Assembly: GCA_035450685.1 (NCBI GenBank)
Contig: DAOTNF010000016.1
Location: 1-61,319 of the forward strand
Direction: 5' to 3'
Origin: Syntrophosphaera sp035450685
GTDB taxonomy: Bacteria; Cloacimonadota; Cloacimonadia; Cloacimonadales; Cloacimonadaceae
DNA length: 61,319 nucleotides
Made by a program: the position numbers and the translations under genes. This document shows positions 1 to 7,282 of the stretch, in pieces. Every line of letters begins with the position of its first letter. Position 1 is the first letter of the stretch. The notes beneath the pieces were generated by a model. That model did not search any database, was not told where the DNA came from, and saw only the letters and a list, made by a program, of their open reading frames with translations.

Positions 1-63
1 GCAATATATCTACCAGCAAGGAGTTGCGCTATTTATGATGGCCCGGGCAGAGATCCGGCCCGC

Positions 64-79
64 CCTCGCGCGCGCGAGG
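64..79. repeat. CG-rich perfect palindrome, copy 1
   Basis: A 16-nt perfect palindrome, CCTCGCGCGCGCGAGG. The identical sequence recurs at 40658-40673. Both copies lie about 17 nt from the core hairpin of the dispersed repeat, so it looks like a module of that element. Function unknown. Confidence 0.8.
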
Positions 80-200
80 CAGCTAATTCCGTATCATCCT
101 TAGGTCATCCTTATAAATTATAAGGTTGACCCAAGGAAGATCCCAGATAAACCAGACTATGCAAATGAGGCCCCCCATATTATAGAGGTGCTACGCCAGG
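64..200 (+). repeat. Dispersed intergenic repeat, copy A
   Basis: The core hairpin (about 97-141) has arms built on CTTAGGTCATCCTTATAA and its imperfect complement. It is followed by a conserved flank reading TGCAAATGAGG and then ATAGAGGTGCTA. The same core and flank occur near 21084, 51150 and 61170. The copy lies downstream of the ECF operon, in the gene-free stretch 1-297. Nothing else was recognised there. Confidence 0.8.
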
Positions 201-297
201 TAACATACTGTGGCAGATGTAGTTGATTGTTTTGTGTCCGGGCTGATATGTGTGCTTGCTTCTATGCTGGATGCCTGTCCTTGTTTATTGTGTGGAA

Positions 298-762
298 TCA
301 GATTCCCAGCAGTTTTGAGGATTCAAATAAAGCTTTTCCCCCCAGCAAACCCACAGTGGCCTGAATCAGATTGCCAGGCAGATTGGCAAATGCCACAGCT
401 TTGCCGAACTGGGGTATCATCCACTCCACCAGAAAATAGCCGCCAACCATGAGCAGGGTTCCCAGCAGGGGGAAGATCAGCGTGTAGATGGGCTTTTTGC
501 CATGGCCCAGACCGCAGATGAAGCCTTCCAGGCCTTTGACAATCAGGGTGATGGGAGTATAGATGGGAAAACCGATCAGATCGGCAATGGCAGAACCGAT
601 CCCGCCAGCCACAGCGCCGGCTTTGCGGCCCGCATAGAGCGCACTGAAAACGATCATGACGTCGCCGATGTTAAAGTATCCGCTGGAGGCAAATGGGATG
701 CGCACCAACAGGGTACACACCGTGACCAGAACTGTTAGTCCAACTAAAAGATACCACTTCAT
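298..762 (-). CDS. ECF transporter substrate-binding S component
   Basis: A 154-residue hydrophobic protein with about five to six membrane segments. It matches in character the S components of energy-coupling-factor vitamin importers: the early YFNIGD motif, the small-residue stretch AGRKAGAVAGGIGSAIADLIG and the short length all fit. It would bind the substrate in the membrane and dock on EcfT plus the ATPases. It is the last gene of the operon. Its ATG overlaps the TAA of ecfT by one base and is preceded by a GGGAG ribosome site. The substrate cannot be told from sequence (riboflavin, pyridoxine, thiamine-type compounds and others are possible), and no riboswitch was seen upstream. Confidence 0.8.
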   Translation of the reverse strand: MKWYLLVGLTVLVTVCTLLVRIPFASSGYFNIGDVMIVFSALYAGRKAGAVAGGIGSAIADLIGFPIYTPITLIVKGLEGFICGLGHGKKPIYTLIFPLLGTLLMVGGYFLVEWMIPQFGKAVAFANLPGNLIQATVGLLGGKALFESSKLLGI

Positions 763-1391
763 TATTTCTCCCTGGGATGGCAGTGAGCTATCCGGTTGTC
801 GATCAGCTCTCCTTTCAGGCGAGCTTCGCTGATAATGTGATACAGTAAGGCCAGCGTGGAAGCCAGCATCCTGTTGAATCTGGCCTTGAAGCCCAGCTTG
901 CTTTTCTGTAGCGAGGGGATCAGGCTAAGATGTGTCTCTATCTGGGCGTGTGAGTGGAACGCGGCCTGGTAAAGCACCCGTCCGAGTAATAGATACTTGC
1001 TGATCGAGATGGGTAGCGGCAGTCGTAAAACATCCTGAAAACTGAGCAAGGAAAGGATATATTGAATGCCCAGGATTGAATTGACCAACATCAGCACCCG
1101 GGGCAGCCCAAAGCCCAGCCAGTAAGCCAGATCGCCCCTTTTCCCACTTGCTCCAGGTAATCCTGTGAGGCCAAAAAGCAGATAGACTATAAGCAACATG
1201 AAGAAAAAGGGAGCGATGACTTTGATCTCGCTGAGCCAGCCACGCAAACCCCGGCGCAGGCACAGCAACAGAGAGAGCAAGCCAAAACAGAGCAACTGGG
1301 CTTGGAAATGTTCCATCCAGACCACTCCAACCAGAATCAGGAACAGAACCAGTGCCAGGCCAGTAAGAATCAGCTTAGGCAGGGGACTCAA
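762..1391 (-). CDS. ecfT: ECF transporter transmembrane T component (EcfT/CbiQ family)
   Basis: A roughly 209-residue membrane protein that fits EcfT, the scaffold linking the S component to the ATPases. It has about four to five hydrophobic segments at the start, then a basic cytoplasmic stretch. Near the end is an EARLKGE sequence in the place where EcfT coupling helices carry Ala-Arg-Gly-type motifs. I prefer the TTG at 1391 because GGGGAGGG lies a few bases upstream. An upstream TTG at 1424 is open in frame but has no ribosome site. The start overlaps the end of the Walker-A half ATPase by 17 bases, which suggests translational coupling. Confidence 0.75.
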   Translation of the reverse strand: MSPLPKLILTGLALVLFLILVGVVWMEHFQAQLLCFGLLSLLLCLRRGLRGWLSEIKVIAPFFFMLLIVYLLFGLTGLPGASGKRGDLAYWLGFGLPRVLMLVNSILGIQYILSLLSFQDVLRLPLPISISKYLLLGRVLYQAAFHSHAQIETHLSLIPSLQKSKLGFKARFNRMLASTLALLYHIISEARLKGELIDNRIAHCHPREK

Positions 1392-1887
1392 GCACCCTCC
1401 CCAGCCCGGGTTCGAGCAGTTCAAAATCCATACAGATGGAATCCGGCAACTCTTCCTGATGGGAAGTGTAGATCAGGCAGCTATTGGCAGCTTGCTCTTG
1501 TAAACTGTCTGCGATAAAGCCGGTGTGTGGGGATTCATCCATTAGAACATAGACGGGTCTGGGAGCCTCCCGCAGGCGGTTAAACAGATCGTGCAGCAGG
1601 AAATCAATCACGTCTTTTTCGCTTGTCAAAAGCTGGCGGGGCTTGCAGAGGGCGGCGTAGGCGCGCACAGTTTCAAGTTGCAGGGACATCTGCTGTTCAA
1701 AGTAGAGCTTGTAACAGGAAAAGTTTCCATTCAAGCGGGGCAGCAGGACCCGGCTGAGGAAAGAACTTTTTCCGCTGCCGTTGAAACCGCGCAGATGATA
1801 GCGAAAACCAGTATGGAATTCAAGCGGCGCTGGCAGTTCAAGGCGAAACCCCGGCCAAAGCTGCAAAGTGGCTGCTTCAATGCGCAT
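1375..1887 (-). CDS. Half ABC ATPase with Walker A/B and H-loop but no LSGGQ signature
   Basis: A 170-residue ABC ATPase-like protein, shorter than the usual 210-280 for an ECF ATPase. Visible motifs are Walker A GFNGSGKSS (34-42), a Q-loop-like EQQ (64-66), Walker B VYVLMDESPH with Asp117 and catalytic Glu118, and a switch histidine in YTSHQ (143). The helical subdomain with LSGGQ is missing: the region between Q-loop and Walker B is only about 45 residues. The ATG at 1887 overlaps the partner gene's stop by 11 bases, so the two are probably translationally coupled. The open frame continues upstream to 2172, but that part is antisense-like text over the partner gene. With the upstream signature-bearing protein it could form one composite ATP site powering the ECF importer. 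That pairing is inference. Confidence 0.8.
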   Translation of the reverse strand: MRIEAATLQLWPGFRLELPAPLEFHTGFRYHLRGFNGSGKSSFLSRVLLPRLNGNFSCYKLYFEQQMSLQLETVRAYAALCKPRQLLTSEKDVIDFLLHDLFNRLREAPRPVYVLMDESPHTGFIADSLQEQAANSCLIYTSHQEELPDSICMDFELLEPGLGRVLESPA

Positions 1888-2257
1888 CGGGGCTGTCCTC
1901 CAGCAAGATCTCCCTTGTCTGGCCATATTGATGCAGCAGAGACTGTATCCTCTCCCTGTTGTTTGCATCCAGTGAATGCCAGAGATCCAAAAAATGGATG
2001 CAGGGTGCTGGTGAATGAAGCGCAAGCAAACACATGAGCAAGACCTTCTGTCCGCCAGAAAGAGAGCACAGTTCGCTTTCCGGAGAAAATGCCTTGCCGG
2101 TATAGGCCTTAAATTCGGCACAAACCTCTTCCAGAGCGTTTTTATCGAGATTATAAAGCAGTGCTTCACCACGCAGACTGCCTGTGGTGACCAAGGGGTA
2201 TCTGGCAGGGCAGATCAGCCATTGCCTGCTGTGTTTGCCAAGTAGTAATTGCAGCAT
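1877..2257 (-). CDS. Half ABC ATPase with LSGGQ signature but no Walker A
   Basis: A 126-residue protein resembling only the C-terminal part of an ABC ATPase. It has an LSGGQK signature (66-71), then hydrophobic IHFLDLWHSLD, where the Walker B Asp is kept but the catalytic Glu is Leu, and the SLD D-loop follows. No Walker A is present; the gene begins just 7 bases after tRNA-Ser, so there is no room for one. The ATG at 2257 is the first good start, because an upstream frame runs into the tRNA. It could be a decayed ATPase. However, the intact frame, the overlap with the complementary half and its place in the ECF operon argue that it works as partner subunit. Confidence 0.75.
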   Translation of the reverse strand: MLQLLLGKHSRQWLICPARYPLVTTGSLRGEALLYNLDKNALEEVCAEFKAYTGKAFSPESELCSLSGGQKVLLMCLLALHSPAPCIHFLDLWHSLDANNRERIQSLLHQYGQTREILLEDSPDAH

Positions 2258-2264
2258 ATATAGA

Positions 2265-2354
2265 TGGCGGAGAGTCAGGGATTCGAACCCTGGGTACCCG
2301 TGAGGATACAACGGTTTTCGAGACCGTCCCGTTCAACCGCTCCGGCAACTCTCC
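2265..2354 (-). tRNA. tRNA-Ser (anticodon CGA) with encoded CCA
   Basis: Reading the minus strand from 2354, a 7-bp acceptor stem (GGAGAGT with ACTCTCC) closes the structure. The anticodon loop CTCGAAA (anticodon CGA) sits on an ACGGT/ACCGT stem. A long class II variable arm, a T-loop TTCGAAT on CAGGG/CCCTG, discriminator G and an encoded 3' CCA (2267-2265) follow. The long variable arm and G73 are typical of serine tRNAs. It lies 3 bases after tadA and 7 bases before the first ATPase half, so it may be cut from the operon transcript. Confidence 0.95.
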
Positions 2355-2357
2355 CAA

Positions 2358-2825
2358 TCATAATCTTTTAAGGGCGAAAAACTCTTTAAGTAAAGCGGAA
2401 CATTGGTCTTGCAACACTCCTCTCACCACCGCAGGATGATGGTTGAAGCTCTTGTCCGCCAGCACATTATATATCGACCCCACTGCTCCCGCCTTGGGGT
2501 CGCTGGCGCCGAAAACCAAGGTTCCCAGTCTGCTCCAGATCATGGAGCCAGCACACATCAGGCAAGGCTCCAAAGTTACATAAAGAGTATAATCTATTAG
2601 ATACTTGATTTTGGAGGCCAGAATTTTGTCAATGATCAATTTCTCCGCGTGGGCCAGAGGATTGGATAGCTGGCGGGTGCGATTGTGATCTGCCAATATC
2701 ACCTGGCGGTCTTTCACCAGCACCGCTCCCACCGGTATCTCGTCTTCGGAAGCGGCTTTCCTGGCTTGGAGAAGGGCAAGCTCCATCCAGTGTTCGTGTT
2801 CAGAAATAAAGTTCGTCATGCGCAC
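2358..2825 (-). CDS. tadA: tRNA-specific adenosine deaminase TadA
   Basis: This enzyme deaminates A34 to inosine in tRNA-Arg. The 155-residue protein has the zinc deaminase signature: His59-Ala-Glu61 (zinc ligand and proton-shuttle Glu) and Pro-Cys88-x2-Cys91 in LEPCLMCAGSM. The MIWSRLGTLVFGASDPKAG stretch is typical of TadA rather than of cytidine or guanine deaminases. It could also start at the internal Met3. The gene directly abuts the preceding barrel-protein gene and is followed 3 bases later by tRNA-Ser. RibD, at 7283-8419, carries a related deaminase fold but is a different enzyme. Confidence 0.93.
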   Translation of the reverse strand: MRMTNFISEHEHWMELALLQARKAASEDEIPVGAVLVKDRQVILADHNRTRQLSNPLAHAEKLIIDKILASKIKYLIDYTLYVTLEPCLMCAGSMIWSRLGTLVFGASDPKAGAVGSIYNVLADKSFNHHPAVVRGVLQDQCSALLKEFFALKRL

Positions 2826-4616
2826 CTAAAATTGCAGGTTGAGGCTCACAGAGGTTTTCCAATCCAGCGACTGTAGGTCTTCACCCACCGGATTGAGGGA
2901 AAATTCCACCAAAGAGTTGTTATTGAAGCGCCAGGCCGCACCCAGCAGCAGCCCATATTCCACCCAGGTTCCCCAGGAGAATTGGGGCTGGATAATGTAA
3001 TAAAGGCTTTCTATGTCGTGCTTGAAAAGCAGGGAGGCTTGGTGGCGCTGATTGCGAAAATCGATCTCGTAAACCTGGATATCGCTGTTGAAGTCAGCGT
3101 ATTCATTTATCTCGAATGAGTAAGTCAGATCAGCCAGCCAGGCATTTTGCCCCTGATTCCGGTAGGGAAGCTTCATCCAGCGCAGATCGGAGGAGCGGGC
3201 AATGTAAGGAAAGCTGTCAAAAAGTAGGTCATATTTAAGTAGTAGCTGTCTATAAAAGCTTTTCTTGGGGAGATAGATATATTTGATATAGTCAGCCCTG
3301 ATCAGATAGTCCTGGCTGAATACTAACCGGTCGCCAAAAAGGATAGAGCAGCGGGGGCTGTAGCCCAGGCTGTTGGTCTGCTTGTTATTCGCGGAGAGCA
3401 GAGCTTTCATATAGACATCATCGGTGACATTCCAACTGAGGCTGTTGCTCAGTTTGATGCGGTCGTGCCAGTAATGGGTGTTGGCAAGCCTCAGTCTGAT
3501 ATTGCGAAGGTCGTTATCCCAGCGGTGGGAATCGTCTGGATAGCTGGAGCGTTGAAGGTCGAGGGTGGCTCCAGCGGAGAGGGAATCACCGGGGCTGTAT
3601 TCCCAATACAGGGTGGTGCTGAGGCCGCGGGCTTCGGTATGGCGGCTGTTTTCGCTATATACAAAGTCTTTGATATCATAGCCATGTCTGATTGTATTCT
3701 GCCATTTGAAGGCAGGCCAGGGATTGAGATCGAGAGCCAGCAGGGCTTGGTTGCTGTAGTCGGCATTGTCCCGCACTTTGTTCGCGGAAAAACCTGTTGT
3801 CCGGCGCTGATGTGTTTCCTGTACCCTAAGCTGGAAGTTGTCTGAAGGGCTGTATTGCACCACTCCCAGATAGTTGAGATTGTGGCGATTCTGACTGTCG
3901 TAGAGGGAGTAAAAGCCACGGATGCCATCATTCTGCAACACGTAAAGGCTGTCCAGCCGGGAACTGAGTGCAAAGCGGTTGCTGATGGAGAGGTCGTTGC
4001 CCTGATAGTCAAGATGCGCGCTCAGAGTGGCTTCCCGCATATACTCCCAATCCAGATGCTTCTGGTTCAGGGACAAGCTCATGCCACTCTGGGTTCCCCA
4101 AACAGCTCCGTTATACATCATCAAACCCAGAGCTTCATAGCCCTGGCTGTCGAGCTTGTTGTGCAAGGCATAGCGGTCGTCCTCACGCCTGGAGTAGCCT
4201 TTGATGCCCGCTTCCAGATGCAGGCTGTCCACAGGATCAGCGCCTAGGATATAGCCCATAAACCCGGTCCGGTTTTCGTAAGGATGGTACTCGGGAACCA
4301 GGTCGTTGGCATCGTAGTGGTAATTGAACCCAGATAAAAAAGTATGCTCAAAGAGAGAGCGCTCCAGGGAAAAACTAAGTTCGAGGTTGGAGCTGCGAAT
4401 CTTCTGGTTGAAGTTGACGCGTTTTTCGCTTTGGGTATAACCCTTTATCTGTAGCAGTGAAGCCCGGATGGGGGTGAGGCTGTATTGGACGTTGTTCTCG
4501 ACCACACTGGAGGTGTTGCTGTCCATCAGATAGAAATCCACAGCGTTTGCCTGAGCCAGCAGTAAACCACCGGCGAGGCTAAAGATTATCACTAAGCACG
4601 ATAAATTCTTCTTCAC
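2826..4616 (-). CDS. Outer-membrane beta-barrel protein, function unknown
   Basis: A 596-residue exported protein. The N-terminus is a signal peptide (basic MKKN, hydrophobic core, cut likely after QANA). The rest alternates polar and hydrophobic residues in short strands rich in Tyr, Ser, Asn and Leu, and ends in SVSLNLQF, a terminal Phe as in BAM-recognised barrels. No enzymatic motif was found. The start is a GTG (4616-4614) inside the 3' end of rsmA, overlapping by 38 bases, with no strong ribosome site. Expression is therefore probably coupled to rsmA. It may be a porin-like or capsule/LPS-associated barrel; I do not recognise a family. Confidence 0.7.
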   Translation of the reverse strand: MKKNLSCLVIIFSLAGGLLLAQANAVDFYLMDSNTSSVVENNVQYSLTPIRASLLQIKGYTQSEKRVNFNQKIRSSNLELSFSLERSLFEHTFLSGFNYHYDANDLVPEYHPYENRTGFMGYILGADPVDSLHLEAGIKGYSRREDDRYALHNKLDSQGYEALGLMMYNGAVWGTQSGMSLSLNQKHLDWEYMREATLSAHLDYQGNDLSISNRFALSSRLDSLYVLQNDGIRGFYSLYDSQNRHNLNYLGVVQYSPSDNFQLRVQETHQRRTTGFSANKVRDNADYSNQALLALDLNPWPAFKWQNTIRHGYDIKDFVYSENSRHTEARGLSTTLYWEYSPGDSLSAGATLDLQRSSYPDDSHRWDNDLRNIRLRLANTHYWHDRIKLSNSLSWNVTDDVYMKALLSANNKQTNSLGYSPRCSILFGDRLVFSQDYLIRADYIKYIYLPKKSFYRQLLLKYDLLFDSFPYIARSSDLRWMKLPYRNQGQNAWLADLTYSFEINEYADFNSDIQVYEIDFRNQRHQASLLFKHDIESLYYIIQPQFSWGTWVEYGLLLGAAWRFNNNSLVEFSLNPVGEDLQSLDWKTSVSLNLQF

Positions 4617-5352
4617 TGAGAGTTTCGCCTCTGCGATTCAGGTCGATGCCTGTTTTAAGCTGCAATGCTTCCAGACTGTCTCTGTCTGCCAGGGAGGAGA
4701 GATTGTTGCGCAGGGTTTTGCGCCTGTTGGCAAATCCCAACTTTACCAATAGCAGATACTTGTTGGTGTCTTTGATGATGGGAGGGACTGCTCTGGGACT
4801 TAGGGAAATGACCGCCGAATCCACCCCGGGGACTGGAGTAAAGCTTGATCTGCCGACCTCAAACAGGATCTGGGTGTCAAACAAACGCTTCAGCCTGAGA
4901 GTCATCGCGCTGTACTGCTTGCTGCCCGGAGAGGCACAGATGCGTTCTGCCACCTCTTTCTGGACCATCAATACGATACGGGAAAAATGCTGGTGATGGA
5001 GTTCCAGCAAGCCCAGCAGGGGAGAGGTGATCTGGTAGGGGATATTGGCCACCAGTTTGATTGGAGCATTGTATTGGGCAAGCAGTTGAGGCCAGTTCTG
5101 CCTAAGGATATCACCCCTGATTAGTTCCAGGGAGGAACCGAATTCTTTGCGGAGTGGTTCTTCCAGTCTGCGATCAAGCTCGAAAGCCGTGAGAGAACAA
5201 CCAGCAGCCAGCAATTCACGTGTGAGGATACCTTGCCCTGGACCTATTTCCCATACATGTTCTCCGGGGTTAATCCCTGCGGAGCTGACAATTCTGGCTG
5301 CAATAGCACGGTCGGTGAGAAAGTTTTGCCCCAGAGATTTCAGCGCTTGCAT
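4579..5352 (-). CDS. rsmA: 16S rRNA dimethyladenosine transferase RsmA (KsgA)
   Basis: RsmA dimethylates two adjacent adenines in the 3' terminal helix of 16S rRNA during small-subunit assembly, using S-adenosylmethionine. The 257-residue protein starts with QALKSLGQNFL, the family's N-terminal signature. It carries the SAM-binding EIGPGQGILT (35-44), the acidic FELD motif (57-60) and the catalytic NIPY (103-106). Its length is normal for the family. ATG is at 5352, and the ribosome site is weak. It is the first gene after a terminator and precedes the barrel gene, tadA, tRNA-Ser and the ECF genes. Confidence 0.95.
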   Translation of the reverse strand: MQALKSLGQNFLTDRAIAARIVSSAGINPGEHVWEIGPGQGILTRELLAAGCSLTAFELDRRLEEPLRKEFGSSLELIRGDILRQNWPQLLAQYNAPIKLVANIPYQITSPLLGLLELHHQHFSRIVLMVQKEVAERICASPGSKQYSAMTLRLKRLFDTQILFEVGRSSFTPVPGVDSAVISLSPRAVPPIIKDTNKYLLLVKLGFANRRKTLRNNLSSLADRDSLEALQLKTGIDLNRRGETLSEEEFIVLSDNL

Positions 5353-5370
5353 TAGTAATTACCATCTTAA

Positions 5371-5433
5371 AATGAAAAAGGAGTTCGGATCACCCGATGT
5401 CCTGAATTGGTCAACAGGGGCAATCTGAACTCC
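5371..5433 (-). terminator. Rho-independent terminator candidate after the zinc-ribbon gene
   Basis: On the minus strand, 5433-5423 (GGAGTTCAGAT) pairs with 5390-5380 (ATCCGAACTCC), 11 positions with one mismatch, around a 32-nt loop. TTTTTCATTTT follows. The long loop contains a smaller CCTG/CAGG pairing. It sits between the zinc-ribbon gene and rsmA. It could act as an attenuator rather than a full stop. Confidence 0.6.
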
Positions 5434-5455
5434 GCCAGCCCCGCGGTACTCAGCC

Positions 5456-5632
5456 TTAGGCGCTAAGTCGCTCAGCGGCTACTTTTTTGCAGTATTTGCA
5501 AACTTTATGGGTGACTTCCCCAGCTTTCACTTCATGGAGTACTTTCACGCCAGTCCTGTGGCACACAGGACATTCTCCACGTCCACGGCTGGGCAGGTTT
5601 TTAATACCTTTGCCTCGATGATTCTTAGCCAT
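5456..5632 (-). CDS. Small zinc-ribbon protein (58 aa)
   Basis: A 58-residue basic protein with a KNHRGKGIKNLPSRGRGE start. It has two cysteine pairs, CPVC and CKYC, spaced about 25 residues apart, which suggests a zinc ribbon like those of small ribosomal or RNA-binding proteins. The start at 5632 is fixed by AAGGAG seven bases upstream; the frame extends ten codons further without a site. No family name can be given with confidence. The basic, glycine-rich N-terminus suggests RNA binding. The CPVCH string also fits a heme motif, but there is no signal peptide, so zinc is far more likely. Confidence 0.75.
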   Translation of the reverse strand: MAKNHRGKGIKNLPSRGRGECPVCHRTGVKVLHEVKAGEVTHKVCKYCKKVAAERLSA

Positions 5633-5740
5633 TCTATTCTCCTTGATGAACTTTATCGACAAGGATTCTCTCTAAGAAAATCCATATTCAATCCAAAATT
5701 ATGGAAGGGCACTTTACGTCAACTGATATTTGGCCGACAT

Positions 5741-6802
5741 TCAGCGGATCAGCGGGAAATCGTCCTCCAGGGCAAGGATAAAAGCGGTGAGCAACTTTAC
5801 CGTGGAATCCAGATCCTTAAGCGAGATCACCTCATTGGGAGAATGCATATAACGGTTGGGAATGCCAATCACAGCAGTGGCAGAACCAGAGTTCAGGGCA
5901 TGGATTGCATCCGCGTCAGTGCCCGTGCGTCCTGGCGCAATCTCCAATTGATAAGGGATCTTATGCTTGTCCGCAATCTGCCTCAGCTTTTCATTGATAG
6001 CGGGATGCAATGCCGCGCCAAGGCTGATGGTGGGTCCTTTGCCCAGAGATACTTCACCGTAGGCGCGGTTGTCCACTCCCGGCATATCCGTGGCAAAGGT
6101 GACGTCCACAACAATGGCTATGTCTGGCTGGATCTGATGCGCGCTGGTACGGGCTCCACGCATCGTGGTTTCTTCACCCACGGAGGAGACGGCATAGTAG
6201 TTTACCACGGGTTTCTTTTTGTGCAATTCACGCAGGACGGCCGCAGCCACATAAACCCCCACCTTATTGTCGGTGGCTTTGGATACCACAAGGTCGTCTG
6301 AAAGCATTTCAAACTTGCTGTGATAGGTGATGACGTCTCCAATCGACACTTTGGCCAGCGCTTCTTCTTTACTGTTCGCGCCGATATCGATCCAAAGGTC
6401 CTCCATCTTGATTTTGGGACTTTCCCCATCTCCCCGCATCATATGGATAGGTTTCCTGCCGACGATACCTCTGACGATTTCGCCTTTGTGATAGATATCA
6501 AGGCGCAGACCGGGCAACAGGTTGACATCGAATCCGCCCAGGCCTTTTACATACAGGTAGCCCTGCGCATCGATGTGGTTGACGATCAGCCCGATCTCGT
6601 CAGCGTGGCCGACCACCATCACCTTCAGTTTCCCGCTTCCCTTTTTGAGGGCGATCAGGTTTCCGTTGCGGTCGCTTTTGATCTCATCTGCAAAGGGTTC
6701 CAGGTAGTCGCGCACCACTTTTTGGGCTGGTTCTTCGAAGCCGGAGGGGCTGGGGGCAGCCATCAGGTCTTTGAGAAATTGCAGGTTCTTTGCGTTTGGC
6801 AT
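5741..6802 (-). CDS. M42 family metallo-aminopeptidase
   Basis: A 353-residue di-metal peptidase of the M42 family (glutamyl aminopeptidase/FrvX/TET type). Visible metal and catalytic residues are VGHADEIG (His66, Asp68), KATDNK (Asp178), SVGEE (Glu210-Glu211), VVDVT (Asp233) and YMHSPNE (His320). These enzymes form large cytosolic assemblies that degrade peptides, which suits an amino-acid fermenter. I choose the ATG at 6802 because AGGTG lies six bases upstream. A GTG three codons earlier directly touches the cupin stop. It is probably co-transcribed with the cupin gene. Confidence 0.92.
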   Translation of the reverse strand: MPNAKNLQFLKDLMAAPSPSGFEEPAQKVVRDYLEPFADEIKSDRNGNLIALKKGSGKLKVMVVGHADEIGLIVNHIDAQGYLYVKGLGGFDVNLLPGLRLDIYHKGEIVRGIVGRKPIHMMRGDGESPKIKMEDLWIDIGANSKEEALAKVSIGDVITYHSKFEMLSDDLVVSKATDNKVGVYVAAAVLRELHKKKPVVNYYAVSSVGEETTMRGARTSAHQIQPDIAIVVDVTFATDMPGVDNRAYGEVSLGKGPTISLGAALHPAINEKLRQIADKHKIPYQLEIAPGRTGTDADAIHALNSGSATAVIGIPNRYMHSPNEVISLKDLDSTVKLLTAFILALEDDFPLIR

Positions 6803-6811
6803 CTCTGTCAC

Positions 6812-7207
6812 CTAACAGTTATTGGCCATTTCGTCGGCAAAGGGATTGATGGTTTTCTTTTTGATTGGCTGCTCATGAGGTATGAGGCAGAGAAACTTCA
6901 GGGTTGTTGTGCCTGTGTTTTTGTAAGCATGAACCATTCCCGGATCAACGTAGATGGTATCTCCGGGACCGAAGGGCAGGTCTCCCTCTTCCGTTTGCAG
7001 CACTCCCTCGCCTTCCACGATGAAGTTTTCATGTTCCCATTCGTGCGAATGATAAGGAGTGTGCCCTCCCGGGGCCACTTCAAAGAGGCGCATGGCAAAA
7101 TTTGGCGCGCCATCTTTCTGGCCTATGAGCCACCTGATCTGAGCGCCTTCCGCTCCTTCAGTGTAAACTGGTTCGAGATCGACTTTGCTGTAATGGACTA
7201 ATTTCAT
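6812..7207 (-). CDS. Single-domain cupin protein
   Basis: A 131-residue cytosolic cupin. Motif 1 reads TPYHSHEWEHENFIVEGEG with metal ligands His53, His55 and Glu59. Motif 2 is FGPGDTIYVDPGMVHAYKNTG with His93. Such proteins bind a divalent metal and may be small enzymes or sensors. The substrate cannot be inferred. A strong AGGAGG site precedes the ATG at 7207. It lies after ribD with a 75-bp gap and immediately before the M42 peptidase. Confidence 0.85.
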   Translation of the reverse strand: MKLVHYSKVDLEPVYTEGAEGAQIRWLIGQKDGAPNFAMRLFEVAPGGHTPYHSHEWEHENFIVEGEGVLQTEEGDLPFGPGDTIYVDPGMVHAYKNTGTTTLKFLCLIPHEQPIKKKTINPFADEMANNC

Positions 7208-7282
7208 TCAAACCTCCTAAAGCTCATCTGAAATTATATAGTAGTCTTTCTTCACATATAATAAACGGGAATTCCGCTCACG

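Noticed and set aside
64..79. CG palindrome as a restriction-site cluster or CRISPR-like repeat
   Set aside because: Only two copies, no spacers and a consistent place beside the repeat core; better described as part of the dispersed repeat.
1888..2172. N-terminal extension of the Walker-A half ATPase
   Set aside because: This part of the frame lies over the signature-bearing half gene, has Cys/Ser-rich low-complexity text and no ATPase features. The ATG at 1887 is the sensible start.
5456..5632. CPVCH in the zinc-ribbon protein as a heme c site
   Set aside because: No signal peptide and a second Cys pair at zinc-ribbon spacing; cytosolic zinc binding is more likely.
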